Origin: Comamonas phosphati
Lineage (GTDB): Bacteria > Pseudomonadota > Gammaproteobacteria > Burkholderiales > Burkholderiaceae_C
Direction of reading: 5' to 3'
NCBI RefSeq assembly: GCF_014637085.1
Contig: NZ_BMEU01000001.1
Location: 124,001 to 188,000 of the forward strand
Length of the DNA stretch: 64,000 bases
Positions 46,533 to 55,755 of the stretch are shown one piece after another (the stretch's first letter is position 1; the number at the start of each line of letters is the position of its first letter). Under the pieces are notes generated by a model. The model saw only the letters and a list, made by a program, of their open reading frames with translations, did no database searches and was not told the origin of the DNA. Position numbers and translations under genes: made by a program.

Positions 46533-49469
46533 ATGCCAGCCGCCCGCCACAAGTCGCCCGCGCCTGATGACAAGCCGGAGCGTACAACGGACAAGTCCAG
46601 GGACAAGGACTTGCCGCTGATCGAAGACATACGCCTGCTGGGCCGCATCCTGGGCGATGTGATCCGCGAGCAGGAGGGCGAGGATGCATTCGCGCTGGTC
46701 GAACAGGTGCGCCAGCTGTCGGTGAGCTTCAGGCGCAATGCCGACGAAGCGGCCGACAAGGCGCTCAAGAAGCTGCTCAAGGGCCTGACCAGCGACCAGA
46801 CGGTGAGCGTGATCCGCGCCTTCACCTACTTCTCGCACCTGGCCAATCTGGCCGAGGACCGCCATCACATCCGCCGCCGCGCCGTGCACGAGCGCGCGGG
46901 CAACACGCAGGAAGGCAGCATCGAAGTGGCGCTGGCCCGCCTGCGCTGGGCCGGCATCAGCTCGGACACGGTGGCGCAGACACTGGCGCAAAGCTATATC
47001 TCGCCCGTGCTCACGGCCCACCCCACCGAGGTGCAGCGCCAGAGCATTCTCGCGGCCGAGCGCAGCATCGCCCTGCTGCTGGCCGAGCGTGACGACATCG
47101 TGATGCGCGCCCAGCTCTACAACAGCGCCAGGGACGCGCTCACGCCGCGCGAGCTGGCGCGTGTCGAGGCCCAGCTGCGGGCTCGCGTGGCCCAGCTGTG
47201 GCAGACGCGGCTGCTGCGCTACTCCAAGCTCACCGTGGCCGACGAGATCGAGAACGCGCTGTCGTACTACGAAGCCACCTTTCTGCACGAGATTCCCAAG
47301 ATCTATGCCCAGCTGGAGCAGGAGCTGGGCGAGGCGCTGCCGGCGCACAGCTTTCTGCGCATGGGCCAGTGGATTGGCGGCGATCGCGACGGCAACCCCT
47401 TCGTGACGGCCGAGACCCTGGAGCTGGCCCTGTCGCGCCAGGCCGACGTGGCGCTGCGCCACTATCTGCGCGAGGTGCACTGGCTGGGCGGCGAGCTGTC
47501 GCTGTCGGGCAATCTGGTGGACGTCACGCCCGCGATGCAGGCGCTGGCCGATGCCTCGCCCGACAACAACGTGCACCGTAGCGACGAGCCTTACCGGCGT
47601 GCGCTGACCGGCATATACGCCCGCCTGGCCGCCACGCTCAAGGTGCTCAGCGGCGGCGAGGCCGCGCGCCATGCCGTGGCGCCCCAGAACGCCTATGCCT
47701 CGGCCGCCGAATTCCTTGCCGATCTGCAGATCATCGACGATTCGCTCTCGCGCTTTCACGGCGACGCGCTGGCGCCCCAGCGCCTGCGCCCGCTGATGCG
47801 GGCCGTGCAGGTGTTCGGCTTCCATCTGGCCACGGTCGACTTGCGCCAGAGCTCCGACAAGCACGAGGAGGTGATCGCCGAGCTGCTGGCCGTGGCCAAG
47901 GTGGAGGCCGACTACAGTGCGCTGGAGGAGGATGCGAAGTGCGCGCTGCTGGTGCGTCTGCTCGACGAGGCGCGTCCGCTGCGCGTGATGGGGGCCGAAT
48001 ATTCGGACCATGCGCGCGGCGAACTGGCCATCTTCGAGGCGGCCAAGCGCCTGCGCGAGCGCCAGGGTGTGGAGGCCATACGCCATTGCATCATCAGTCA
48101 CACCGAGACCGTGAGCGATCTGCTCGAGGTGCTGCTGCTGCAAAAGGAAGTGGGGCTGATGCGCGGCACGCTGCAGGAGAAGGATGCCCCCACGCTCGGC
48201 ACTGGCGTGTCCTCGCTGCCCCCCGAGGGCGCGCGTGCTGGCTTGGGACGGCCCGGCGCTCAGCACGGTGCCGAGTGCGGCCTCATCGTCGTGCCGCTGT
48301 TCGAGACCATCGAGGATCTGCGCAATGCCGAACCCATCATGCGCCGCTACTACCAGATGCCGGGCGTGGCGGAGATGGTCAGGCGCAGCGGCGGCGAACA
48401 GGACATCATGCTGGGCTACAGCGACAGCAACAAGGACGGCGGCATCTTCACCAGCAACTGGGAGCTGTACCGGGCTGAGATCGCGCTGGTCGATCTGTTC
48501 GACGACCTGGCCAACCAGCACGGCATACGGCTGCGCATGTTCCACGGGCGCGGCGGTACCGTGGGGCGCGGCGGCGGCCCCAGCTACCAGGCCATCCTGG
48601 CCCAGCCGCCGGGCACGGTGCGCGGCCAGATCCGCCTGACCGAGCAGGGCGAGGTCATCGCCTCCAAATACGCCAACCCCGAGATCGGCCGCCGCAACCT
48701 GGAAACCCTGGTCGCCGCCACGCTGGAGGCCACGCTGCTGCAGCCCACCAAGTCCGCGACCAAGGCCTTCCTGGAGGCCGCGGCCTTCCTGTCCGAGGCC
48801 AGCATGTCGGCCTACCGCGCGCTGGTCTACGAAACCCCGGGCTTTACCAGCTACTTCTTCAGCAGCACGCCGATCCGCGAGATCGCGGAGCTCAACATCG
48901 GCTCACGCCCCGCATCGCGCAAGGCCACGCAGGCCATCGAGGACCTGCGCGCCATTCCCTGGGGCTTCAGCTGGGGCCAGTGCCGCCTGACCCTGCCGGG
49001 CTGGTACGGCTTCGGCTCGGCCGTGCAGGCCTTCATCCACCGCCCCGGCAAGGATGCCAAGGCCCAGCTGGCGCTGCTGCAGAAGATGTTCCGCCAGTGG
49101 CCGTTCTTTCGCACGCTGCTGTCCAACATGGACATGGTGCTGGCCAAGAGCGATCTGAACCTGGCCTCGCGCTACAGCGAGCTGGTGACCGACGTCCGCA
49201 TGCGCCGCCGCATCTTCGGCGCCATCGAGGCCGAGTGGCAGAGCACCGTGCAGGCGCTGACGCAGATCACCGGCGACAAGGAGCGCCTCGCGCACAACGC
49301 GGCGCTGGCGCGCTCCATCCTCCACCGCTTCCCCTACATCGATCCGCTGCACCATCTGCAGGTGGAGCTGGTACGCCGCTGGCGCGCGGGCCAGACCGAC
49401 GACCGCGTCAAGAACGGCATCCACCTGTCCATCAACGGCATTGCGGCGGGGGTGCGCAATACGGGTTGA
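46533..49469 (+). CDS. ppc: Phosphoenolpyruvate carboxylase with a repeat-derived insert
   Basis: A 978-aa enzyme making oxaloacetate from PEP and bicarbonate. ATG 46533 has AAGGAGA upstream. Motifs: catalytic His in [11 protein letters not shown] (about 164), [25 protein letters not shown] (about 670), and the C-terminal RNTG. Between [11 protein letters not shown] and [14 protein letters not shown] there are about 35 residues (near 550-585) where E. coli PEPC has almost none. The core of the insert ([15 protein letters not shown]) is encoded by the structured repeat. The insert should lie in a surface loop, so activity may be kept. Confidence 0.95.
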   Translation: MPAARHKSPAPDDKPERTTDKSRDKDLPLIEDIRLLGRILGDVIREQEGEDAFALVEQVRQLSVSFRRNADEAADKALKKLLKGLTSDQTVSVIRAFTYFSHLANLAEDRHHIRRRAVHERAGNTQEGSIEVALARLRWAGISSDTVAQTLAQSYISPVLTAHPTEVQRQSILAAERSIALLLAERDDIVMRAQLYNSARDALTPRELARVEAQLRARVAQLWQTRLLRYSKLTVADEIENALSYYEATFLHEIPKIYAQLEQELGEALPAHSFLRMGQWIGGDRDGNPFVTAETLELALSRQADVALRHYLREVHWLGGELSLSGNLVDVTPAMQALADASPDNNVHRSDEPYRRALTGIYARLAATLKVLSGGEAARHAVAPQNAYASAAEFLADLQIIDDSLSRFHGDALAPQRLRPLMRAVQVFGFHLATVDLRQSSDKHEEVIAELLAVAKVEADYSALEEDAKCALLVRLLDEARPLRVMGAEYSDHARGELAIFEAAKRLRERQGVEAIRHCIISHTETVSDLLEVLLLQKEVGLMRGTLQEKDAPTLGTGVSSLPPEGARAGLGRPGAQHGAECGLIVVPLFETIEDLRNAEPIMRRYYQMPGVAEMVRRSGGEQDIMLGYSDSNKDGGIFTSNWELYRAEIALVDLFDDLANQHGIRLRMFHGRGGTVGRGGGPSYQAILAQPPGTVRGQIRLTEQGEVIASKYANPEIGRRNLETLVAATLEATLLQPTKSATKAFLEAAAFLSEASMSAYRALVYETPGFTSYFFSSTPIREIAELNIGSRPASRKATQAIEDLRAIPWGFSWGQCRLTLPGWYGFGSAVQAFIHRPGKDAKAQLALLQKMFRQWPFFRTLLSNMDMVLAKSDLNLASRYSELVTDVRMRRRIFGAIEAEWQSTVQALTQITGDKERLAHNAALARSILHRFPYIDPLHHLQVELVRRWRAGQTDDRVKNGIHLSINGIAAGVRNTG
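48188..48267 (+). repeat. Structured repeat inside ppc, read as protein
   Basis: It starts CCCCACGCTC; the hairpin CGTGCTG (48234-48240) / CAGCACG (48261-48267) encloses the conserved loop TTGGGACGGCCCGGC. Same orientation as the gene, in frame. The element in valS encodes the related peptide SGLGRPG; here it is AGLGRPG. Confidence 0.85.
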
Positions 49470-49517
49470 GACATGTCATGACAGCTTCTGAATCAGGAGC
49501 TTCCTGCGCCTATATAT

Positions 49518-49553
49518 AAAGGGTTTCAGGTATTTAAATACCTGAAACCCTTT
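49518..49553. terminator. 36-bp perfect palindrome between ppc and flhC
   Basis: AAAGGGTTTCAGGTATTT followed directly by its exact reverse complement, with no spacer. It lies 48 bp behind the ppc stop in a convergent spacer. It is probably the bidirectional end of ppc transcripts, although no long T-run follows. The smaller palindrome TGTCATGACA (49474-49483) precedes it. Confidence 0.6.
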
Positions 49554-49596
49554 GTTGTATGGTGTTAACAGCTATGAAAATGATGAATGAAGTACA

Positions 49597-49692
49597 AAAC
49601 CGGCGCGGCCCAGGCGAGAGACAGCCAGCAAGGGCCGTCCCGCAGCAAAGGCTGTCGTCCCCCTCGGTGGGAAGCGGCGCAGCCGCACAGGG
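49597..49692 (-). repeat. Structured 3' repeat, copy 3 (after flhC)
   Basis: On the minus strand it begins CCCTGTGCGGC directly at the flhC stop codon. The third stem is GACAGCC/GGCTGTC, the loop core is GGGACGGCCC, and it ends GCGCCGGTTTT. Sense orientation relative to flhC. Confidence 0.83.
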
Positions 49693-50244
49693 TCAATGCA
49701 GCATCAGCGAGCCGGCGCTCTTGCTCTTGCCGGCGCGCGCGGGCGGATTGCACAGGCCGCACTGGTAGTGGCGGGCATTCTCGTAGGGCTCGGTCACGAA
49801 CTGGCCCTTGCAGACCGAGCACTGGGTGCGCGTGAGCATTTGCGCGTCGACGAACTTCACGAGGCGCCAGGCGCGCGTGAAGGACAGCAGCGCATCCAGC
49901 TCGGCGGCCTGGATCTGCTCGCAATAGAGACGGTAGGCCTTGGTCAGCTGCTCGACGGAGTCCAGCTCGGCACCCTTGGCCAGGTATTCGTAGATGTTGA
50001 GGAACAGCGAGCTGTGGATGTTTTCCTGCCAGGTCAGGAACCAGTCGGTGGAGAACGGCAGCTGGCCCTTGGATGGCGACTTGCCCGAGATTTCCTTGTA
50101 CAGGCGGATCAGGCGCTCGTACGACAGCGTGGTTTCCGATTCCAGCACCTGCATGCGGGCGCCCATCTCGATGAGCATGGCGGCGCGCTCGATCTGCTTG
50201 GATTCGTTCAGAACGCTTTTGGCGGCGGGCTTGGTGGCGGGCAT
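49693..50244 (-). CDS. flhC: Flagellar master regulator subunit FlhC
   Basis: A 183-aa protein forming FlhD4C2, the activator of class 2 flagellar genes. Zinc-binding Cys residues are in TQCSVCKGQFV and YQCGLCNPP (about residues 141-167). The N-terminal DNA-binding helices (ERAAMLIEMGARMQVLESETTLSYERLIRLYKEISG) match FlhC. It is downstream of flhD, 37 bp apart. The C-terminus ends just before a structured repeat. Confidence 0.94.
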   Translation of the reverse strand: MPATKPAAKSVLNESKQIERAAMLIEMGARMQVLESETTLSYERLIRLYKEISGKSPSKGQLPFSTDWFLTWQENIHSSLFLNIYEYLAKGAELDSVEQLTKAYRLYCEQIQAAELDALLSFTRAWRLVKFVDAQMLTRTQCSVCKGQFVTEPYENARHYQCGLCNPPARAGKSKSAGSLMLH

Positions 50245-50281
50245 GGGCTTTTCCTTGTCGTCCGGTGAGGTTGGCGGCGTC

Positions 50282-50608
50282 TTAGAGCACTTCGGAAATG
50301 CGGCTGGCCATCAGGATGTTGGCGTGCAAGGTGTTGGTGGCGCCGTTGCCGATCTTGTTGCTGCTGTGATTGGTCAGCAGGCTCCAGACCATTTCGTCGT
50401 CCACGCGGAAGCTGGCCAGCAAGGTGTTGCGCGATGCCAGCTTGAGCACCTGGGCCGAGGACAGGGAAGCCAGCAGGTCGCAGGACTCCTCGTTGAGACC
50501 CAGGCGGAACACCGCCTCGGCCTTGTCATGGCGAATCAGCGTCTGGGCCAGCATCAGATAGGTGAGGTTGGCTTCGCGGATCTCGGCGAGCAGTTGTTCG
50601 TTGTTCAT
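50282..50608 (-). CDS. flhD: Flagellar master regulator subunit FlhD
   Basis: A 108-aa partner of FlhC. ATG 50608 is nine bases after GAAAGG; an upstream ATG at 50617 would add three residues. Family segments: LLAEIREANLTYLMLAQTLIRHDKAEAVFRLGL and LASLSSAQVLKLASRNTLLASFR. First gene of the flhDC operon. Confidence 0.94.
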   Translation of the reverse strand: MNNEQLLAEIREANLTYLMLAQTLIRHDKAEAVFRLGLNEESCDLLASLSSAQVLKLASRNTLLASFRVDDEMVWSLLTNHSSNKIGNGATNTLHANILMASRISEVL

Positions 50609-51005
50609 GGCGACCATCCTTTCAATCACGGCAGATCCCAACGGCTGACACAAAGAGGGGGGTTGCGATCTATTGGGATGGATTGTGTTGGAGGCCGGCG
50701 TTCAACTGAAGTCGGGGTGCGACGGTGCGGTGTGTCTGGTAAGGTTGGGGTGTTTGTAAGTGTTTCCCTACAAGCCTGTCTCCTGCCGGGCTACCTGGCT
50801 CTGCCCGGATGCCGGGGGCGCTGTGACACGGCAGAACCCGAAACATGAGCGGTATTGTGCGCCGCCGCGTGCTGGTCCATGGCGCGAAGTGAAGGATTTT
50901 TGCTCCCTATTTGTGAGCATTGATGGAAATGCTTCCCCCGCAGGGCATCGTGGTGATAATCTGTATCAAACATCCCGGTTCGCGTTACGTCAACGAGGAA
51001 TCAGC
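50609..51005. promoter_or_regulatory. Long control region between flhDC and the diguanylate cyclase
   Basis: About 400 bp without a gene. Divergent promoters are expected: flhDC to the left, the cyclase to the right. A TTTGTGAGCATTG segment (about 50909-50921) could be half of a CRP-type site, and GTGATAATCTG (about 50952) is a possible -10 region for the cyclase. Neither is strong. The long leader fits the many inputs known for flhDC. Confidence 0.45.
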
Positions 51006-52148
51006 TTGAGTCCAGAGACCGCCGCCACCCGCCGCAGCCTGCAGCAACGCTTGCTGGATCTGCTGCTCACGACCGAGCCGCGCCAGCGAACCTCTCTCGT
51101 GACGACAGGCCTGGCCTGCCTGCTCATGGTGTTCTGCATTCTCGCCATGAAGCTGGTGGCCGCCGCGGGCCTGGCCGATGCGCGGCTGGTGCACGGGTGG
51201 GCGCTGGCCAGCGGCGCCTGCGTGCTCGTCAGCTTTGCGCTGATCCGCAGCGGCCTCACGCGCAACTGGCGCGATCCTGCCTTCACCCACATCCAGATCG
51301 CCTATGCCATCACCAGCAACGCTGCTGCCTATGTCATTACCGGCCATGCGCGCGGCATCGTGCCGCCCATTCTGGCGGTGATCATGATGTTCGGCGTCTT
51401 TGGGCTCAGGCCCGTGCAGATCAAGGCCTTGCTGGGCTACGGGCTGCTGGCCTTCAGCGTGGCCGGAGCGCTGGTGCAGTGGTGGGGGCCACCCGACGCC
51501 GCCATGCCCGGGGCGCTGGCGGCCGTTTACCTGCTGATCGTGGTGATGGTCCTGCTCACCAGCACGGCGCTGACCTTGCGCGCCCATGCCGTGCGCGAGC
51601 GGCTGCATGGCAAGAAGCGGGAGCTGTCACTGGCGGTGGAGCAGATCCGCAAGCTGGCCACGCATGACGAGCTGACGGGGTTGCCCAACCGGCGCTACAT
51701 GCTGGAAGTGATGCGCATAGAGGGTCTGCGCGCCGGCCGCAGCGGGCAGCCGTTACTGATGGCACAGCTGGATCTGGATTTCTTCAAGGCGATCAACGAC
51801 ACCTACGGCCACGGGGCCGGCGATCAAGTGCTGCAGTGCTTTGCCCACACGGTATCGGGCAGCGTGCGCAACACCGACATCCTGGCGCGCTGGGGCGGCG
51901 AGGAATTCGTGCTGCTCATGGTCGACACCTCGGCGGAGGACGGCATGCATCTGCTGGAGCGGATGCGGGCCATGGTGGAGACCACACCGATACAGCTGGC
52001 GCCGGGAGTGATCGTCAATCTCACGGTATCGGTCGGCGCTGCGCAGCTGAACCGGGAGGAAACGCTGCCGTTGCTGCTGCAGCGTACCGACGAGGCGCTG
52101 TACTCGGCCAAGCGGCAGGGACGCAACAGCGTGGTGTGGGCGGAGTGA
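51006..52148 (+). CDS. Membrane-bound diguanylate cyclase
   Basis: A 380-aa GGDEF protein making cyclic di-GMP. The likely start is TTG 51006 with GAGGA seven bases upstream; the open frame continues upstream but is not credible coding. Six hydrophobic helices form an N-terminal sensor (about residues 25-195). The catalytic domain has LTGLPNRRYMLE, DLDFFKAINDTYGHGAGDQ and the active motif GGEEF near 297. An inhibitory-site RxxD (RNTD, near 289) is present. It is divergent from flhDC, placing a c-di-GMP source beside the motility switch. Confidence 0.92.
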   Translation: MSPETAATRRSLQQRLLDLLLTTEPRQRTSLVTTGLACLLMVFCILAMKLVAAAGLADARLVHGWALASGACVLVSFALIRSGLTRNWRDPAFTHIQIAYAITSNAAAYVITGHARGIVPPILAVIMMFGVFGLRPVQIKALLGYGLLAFSVAGALVQWWGPPDAAMPGALAAVYLLIVVMVLLTSTALTLRAHAVRERLHGKKRELSLAVEQIRKLATHDELTGLPNRRYMLEVMRIEGLRAGRSGQPLLMAQLDLDFFKAINDTYGHGAGDQVLQCFAHTVSGSVRNTDILARWGGEEFVLLMVDTSAEDGMHLLERMRAMVETTPIQLAPGVIVNLTVSVGAAQLNREETLPLLLQRTDEALYSAKRQGRNSVVWAE

Positions 52149-52155
52149 TTGAGAG

Positions 52156-52254
52156 CCCCCCTGAGCCGCTGCGCGGCTTCCCCCCAGGGGGACGACGGCC
52201 TTTGCTGCGGGGCGGCCCTTGCTGGCCGTCCCGCTGTTGGGCCGCGCCAGTTTT
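52156..52254 (+). repeat. Structured 3' repeat, copy 4 (after the diguanylate cyclase gene)
   Basis: It begins CCCCCTGAG 7 bp behind the stop. The third stem is GACGGCC/GGCCGTC and the loop core GGGGCGGCCC. It ends GCGCCAGTTTT. Same strand as the upstream gene. Confidence 0.85.
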
Positions 52255-52303
52255 ATCGGTTGTGGGCGGTGCGTGCGGTAGTGGCAGATCCAAATGCCTG
52301 CGA

Positions 52304-53215
52304 TCAGCCGCGCTCCACCGGGCGGTCGGGCTTGCTGCACCATTCGCTCCAGCTGCCGGCGAAGAGGGCTGTGGGCGGCAGGCCGGCGATGCGCATGGCC
52401 AGCAGATTGGGCACGGCGCTGACGCCGCTGCCGCACTGGTGGACCACGGTGGACGGGTCGCGTCCGGCCAGTAGTTCATCGAATTCGGCGCGCAGCAGGG
52501 CTGCGGGCTTGAAGCGGCCGTCGGCCGCGATATTGCTGGCGAACGGACGATTGAGCGCGCCGGGGATGTGGCCGGCCACGGGGTCCAGCGGTTCCACTTC
52601 GCCGCGATAGCGGGCCGGCGCACGGGCGTCGATCAAGGTCTGGGTGGGCTGGCCGAGTTCGCCCTGCACCTGGTCCGCGGTCTTCAAGGTCTCCAGGGGC
52701 GTCTTCAGCTCGAAATTGCTGCGGAAACGGCTGGGCTCCTCGCCCGCCTTGACGGATTGTCCTGCCGCCAGCCAGGACTGCAGGCCGCCGTCGAGCACGG
52801 CCGCGGCATCGTGGCCGGCCCAGCGCAGCATCCACCACAGGCGCCCGCAGTAGTTGGCGCCGTTGCGGTCGTAGACCACGGCCTGCATGCCGTTGGCAAA
52901 GCCGATGGAAGACAGCCAGGCCGCAAAGCGCTCGCGGGTGGGCAGCGGGTGGCGGCCTCCCGATGCCGCCTGGTCGCTGGTGGCGACTTCGCCGCGGGCG
53001 CCGGGTGCGCCATGCGGGGCGCTGAGGTTCTTGTCCAGATCGGCAAACACTGCCTGGGGAATATGGGCCTGCAGGTATTGCTCGTGTCCGGCGGGCGGAT
53101 TCATGAGGTCAAAGCTGCAGTCGAACACCATCAGCGGCGTACTGCTGGCCTGGAGCCGGGCCAGTTGTTCGACGGAAATCAGGGCGCTGTACTGTGGGGA
53201 CTGGGGCGTGGTCAT
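52304..53215 (-). CDS. sseA: 3-mercaptopyruvate/thiosulfate sulfurtransferase
   Basis: A 303-aa two-domain rhodanese. The N-terminal inactive domain (LMVFDCSFDLMNP, DRNGANYCGRLWWMLRWAGH) is followed by the catalytic domain with the active-site loop HQCGSGVSA (Cys near residue 259). The CGSGVSA type indicates a mercaptopyruvate-preferring enzyme of the SseA group. ATG 53215 has GGAG upstream; a longer start at 53272 is weaker. Confidence 0.9.
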   Translation of the reverse strand: MTTPQSPQYSALISVEQLARLQASSTPLMVFDCSFDLMNPPAGHEQYLQAHIPQAVFADLDKNLSAPHGAPGARGEVATSDQAASGGRHPLPTRERFAAWLSSIGFANGMQAVVYDRNGANYCGRLWWMLRWAGHDAAAVLDGGLQSWLAAGQSVKAGEEPSRFRSNFELKTPLETLKTADQVQGELGQPTQTLIDARAPARYRGEVEPLDPVAGHIPGALNRPFASNIAADGRFKPAALLRAEFDELLAGRDPSTVVHQCGSGVSAVPNLLAMRIAGLPPTALFAGSWSEWCSKPDRPVERG

Positions 53216-53287
53216 GGTTGCTGCTCCGAAGGCAAGAGCCACGGGCTTCAAGCCCGCAGCCATGCAATCCATTATGCGGCGCAGATA

Positions 53288-54202
53288 TCAGCCGCGTGAG
53301 CGCAAAGCGGTAGCGGTGACGCCGCTGCAGACGATGAGCGCAATACCCGCCCAGCCGATCATGGGAATGCTTTCCCCGAACAGCACCAGGCTCAGCAGCG
53401 CCGCAAACACGATGCCCGAGTACTGCAGGTTGGCGACCACCAGGGTGTTGCTCCTGGAGCCGGCCGAGGCATAGGCCTTGGTCATGCAGACCTGGGCCAC
53501 GGCGGCGAGTATGCCCACGGGCAGCAGCCACAGCGCGCTCCAGCCCGGGAAAGGCGAAACGCCGGTCACGCCCATGGCCAGTCCGCCGGCAATGGCCGAG
53601 CCCAGAGAGAAGTAGAAGACCACGCGCGACTCGGGCTCGCCCATGCGCGACAAGGTGGTGACCTGCATGTAGGCCATGGCGGCAAACATGCTGCCAAAGA
53701 GGCCGCCCAGGGCCGCGAACCATTCGCTGGCCGGCGCGCTCGCAGGGCGCAGGACCAGCAGAACGCCGGCAAAGCCGGCAAACACCGTGCTCACCAGGCC
53801 CCAGGGAAAGGGCGGGATGGCACGGCTGCTGTCCGGGCTTTGCGCATGCTGCCTGCGCATCAGATGGCGCAGCCACAGCCCCTGGGCGACCAGGAAGACC
53901 GCCATCCAGATGCTGCTCATCGAGTTCAGCGTGGTCGCCGTGGCCAGGGGCAGGTGGCCGATGGCATAGAACCAGGCTCCCATGGAAATCACGCCCACGA
54001 AGCTGCGCCAGGCATGTTCCTTGGGGTATTGGGTCGCCAGGGAGATGCCGTCGCGGCGCGCCAGCAAGGCCAGCAGCGCCATGCTGACCAGGCCGCGGTA
54101 GAAGACGATTTCCGCCGCATTGAAGTCCCGGGAGGCAAGCTTCACGCACACACTCATGACCGCGAAAATGAACGCGGCCAGCACCATCCACAGGGCTTGC
54201 AT
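53288..54202 (-). CDS. EamA-family (DMT) transporter
   Basis: A 304-aa protein with ten predicted helices in two EamA repeats (VLAAFIFAVMSVCVKLASRDFNAAEIVFYRGL ... VLVVANLQYSGIVFAALLSLVLFGESIPMIGWAGIALI). Such proteins usually export metabolites or amino acids; the substrate is unknown. It lies upstream of sseA on the same strand, 72 bp away. Confidence 0.88.
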   Translation of the reverse strand: MQALWMVLAAFIFAVMSVCVKLASRDFNAAEIVFYRGLVSMALLALLARRDGISLATQYPKEHAWRSFVGVISMGAWFYAIGHLPLATATTLNSMSSIWMAVFLVAQGLWLRHLMRRQHAQSPDSSRAIPPFPWGLVSTVFAGFAGVLLVLRPASAPASEWFAALGGLFGSMFAAMAYMQVTTLSRMGEPESRVVFYFSLGSAIAGGLAMGVTGVSPFPGWSALWLLPVGILAAVAQVCMTKAYASAGSRSNTLVVANLQYSGIVFAALLSLVLFGESIPMIGWAGIALIVCSGVTATALRSRG

Positions 54203-54221
54203 ACCTAAATCAGTTCAGTAT

Positions 54222-54264
54222 AAAAAATAGCTGCTGCGCTTATCGGGTGGTCGCCAGCAGCTAT
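54222..54264 (-). terminator. Terminator between the Rieske oxygenase and EamA genes
   Basis: ATAGCTGCTG (54227-54236) pairs with CAGCAGCTAT (54255-54264); on the minus strand TTTTTT follows. Hairpins with an ATAGCTGCT arm recur in this chromosome, for example the unpaired half near 32258. Confidence 0.7.
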
Positions 54265-54312
54265 CGGTTTTGAATTTTTTGCATGGTGCATGGCAAGACC
54301 CGCAACATATGA

Positions 54313-54412
54313 ACCTGGCGCGGCACCACCCAGGGACGCCGAGCAAGAGCCGCCTCGCAGCGAGGGCGTCGTCCCCCTTGCAGGGGGAAGGCGCCGCAGG
54401 CGACTCAGGGGG
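54313..54412 (-). repeat. Structured 3' repeat, copy 5 (overlaps the end of the Rieske gene)
   Basis: On the minus strand it starts CCCCCTGAG, and the TGA inside this start is the stop codon of the Rieske oxygenase. The third stem is GACGCC/GGCGTC and the fourth CCTGG/CCAGG. Confidence 0.85.
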
Positions 54413-55529
54413 TCATCACCGTCCTATACCACTCGTGAAAGTGCTGCATGCCGTCTTCCATGGGGCTCTGGTAGGGGCCGACCTCGTTGTCGCCGCGCTC
54501 GAACAAGGCCTTGCGGCCGGCGTCCATGCGCTCGGCGATCTCGTCGTCCTCGATGCAGGTTTCCATGTAGGCGGCCTTTTGCGCCGCGACGAACTCGGGC
54601 TCGAAGGCCGCGATTTCCTCGGGGTAGTAGAACTCCACCACGTTCAGCGTCCTGTCCACGGCCAGCGGGTGCAGCGTCGAGACGGTGAGCACATGCGGAT
54701 ACCACTCCACCATGATGTGGGGGTAGTAGGTCAGCCAGATGGCACCGCGCTCGGGCAGCTCGCCGTTGCGGTAGTTCAGCAGCACCTCGTGCCACTTCCT
54801 GTAGATGTCTGAACCGGGGCGGCCGAAGCCGGGCGCCACGCCCACGGTCTGCACCGAGTATTCCCTGGAGAACTCCCATTGCAGATCGTCGCAGGTCACG
54901 AAGTTGCCCAGGCCCGGGTGGAAGGGGCCGACGTGGTAGTCCTCCAGATAGACCTCGATGAAGGTCTTCCAGTTGTAGTTGCACTCGTGCATCTCGACAT
55001 GGTCGAGCACGAAGCCGTCGAACTGGAGCTGCTCGCGCAGCTTCATGCCGGCCAGGTCCGCCTCGATGTCGCGGCCGTTGTCCTCGAACAGCAGGCCGTT
55101 CCACTCGCGCAGCTGGTAGTTGTTGAGGTTCAGGCACGGGTCGTGGCTGAAATGGGGCGCGCCCAGCAGCTCGCCGCGGGTGCTGTAGGTCCAGCGGTGC
55201 AGCGGGCAGACGATGTTGCCGCCCGCATGGCCCTTGCCTTCGGTCAGCAGATTGCCGCGGCCCTTGAGCATCACGGCCTGGCGGTGGCGGCAGACATTGG
55301 AGATCAGCTCGATCTGGCCCTTGGCGTTGCGCACCAGCGCGCGGCCCTCTTTTTCCTGGGGCAGGGCGTAGTAGTCGCCTATCTCGGGAACGGCCAGCTG
55401 GTGGCCCACATAGCGGGGGCCGAGCTTGAAAATGGTTTCCAACTCACGCTGGAACAGCGCTTCGTCGAAGTAGCTTGAAACTGGTAGTTGGCTTGCGGCC
55501 TGCTGCAGTTGAAGACTTAAATCAGACAT
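54405..55529 (-). CDS. Rieske-type ring-hydroxylating oxygenase, alpha subunit
   Basis: A 374-aa non-haem iron oxygenase. The Rieske [2Fe-2S] ligands are CRH (about residue 81) and CPLH (about 108). The catalytic iron region has EDYHVGPFHPGL with two His. Choline/glycine-betaine monooxygenase-like and aromatic-ring dioxygenase relatives share this layout. No reductase, ferredoxin or beta subunit is adjacent, so partners and substrate are unknown. The last codons and stop lie inside a structured repeat, so the C-terminus may have been remodelled by its insertion. Confidence 0.87.
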   Translation of the reverse strand: MSDLSLQLQQAASQLPVSSYFDEALFQRELETIFKLGPRYVGHQLAVPEIGDYYALPQEKEGRALVRNAKGQIELISNVCRHRQAVMLKGRGNLLTEGKGHAGGNIVCPLHRWTYSTRGELLGAPHFSHDPCLNLNNYQLREWNGLLFEDNGRDIEADLAGMKLREQLQFDGFVLDHVEMHECNYNWKTFIEVYLEDYHVGPFHPGLGNFVTCDDLQWEFSREYSVQTVGVAPGFGRPGSDIYRKWHEVLLNYRNGELPERGAIWLTYYPHIMVEWYPHVLTVSTLHPLAVDRTLNVVEFYYPEEIAAFEPEFVAAQKAAYMETCIEDDEIAERMDAGRKALFERGDNEVGPYQSPMEDGMQHFHEWYRTVMTP

Positions 55530-55563
55530 GGATGACCTGACCTAAAGACTCCCCACAGGGAGG

Positions 55564-55577
55564 GTGCGCGTGCGCAC
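55564..55577. promoter_or_regulatory. Inverted repeat upstream of the Rieske oxygenase gene
   Basis: GTGCGC-GT-GCGCAC, 35 bp before the start codon. A candidate operator, but no regulator gene is nearby. Confidence 0.35.
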
Positions 55578-55593
55578 AGGGTAAAAAACGAAA

Positions 55594-55626
55594 CCGGCCT
55601 TGTCTGGTGGTTAGACACGGGGCCGG
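55594..55626. other. Hairpin in the Rieske/xseB divergent spacer
   Basis: CCGGCC (55594-55599) pairs with GGCCGG (55621-55626), with an inner GTCT/AGAC stem. Within the 226-bp divergent spacer; function unknown. Confidence 0.4.
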
Positions 55627-55755
55627 CTTGACGGGAATGGGATTATAGCCCGTGGGGTTATTTCCGGATTTTTGATACGTGTATTGGCGTTGCCGGAGAC
55701 GGGATACCGTAGTCGCTAAAATCGTCGTTTCCCTCCAACACTGCCCAGACGACCC

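Noticed and set aside
45501-48545. Very long minus-strand open frame (over 1000 codons) joining hemC and the antisense of ppc
   Set aside because: Only the hemC part has recognisable protein motifs. The rest is the GC-rich antisense of ppc, whose sense product is a full PEP carboxylase.
50600-50653. Longer flhD beginning at 50653
   Set aside because: The upstream part has no ribosome-binding site, while GAAAGG is correctly spaced for the start at 50608.
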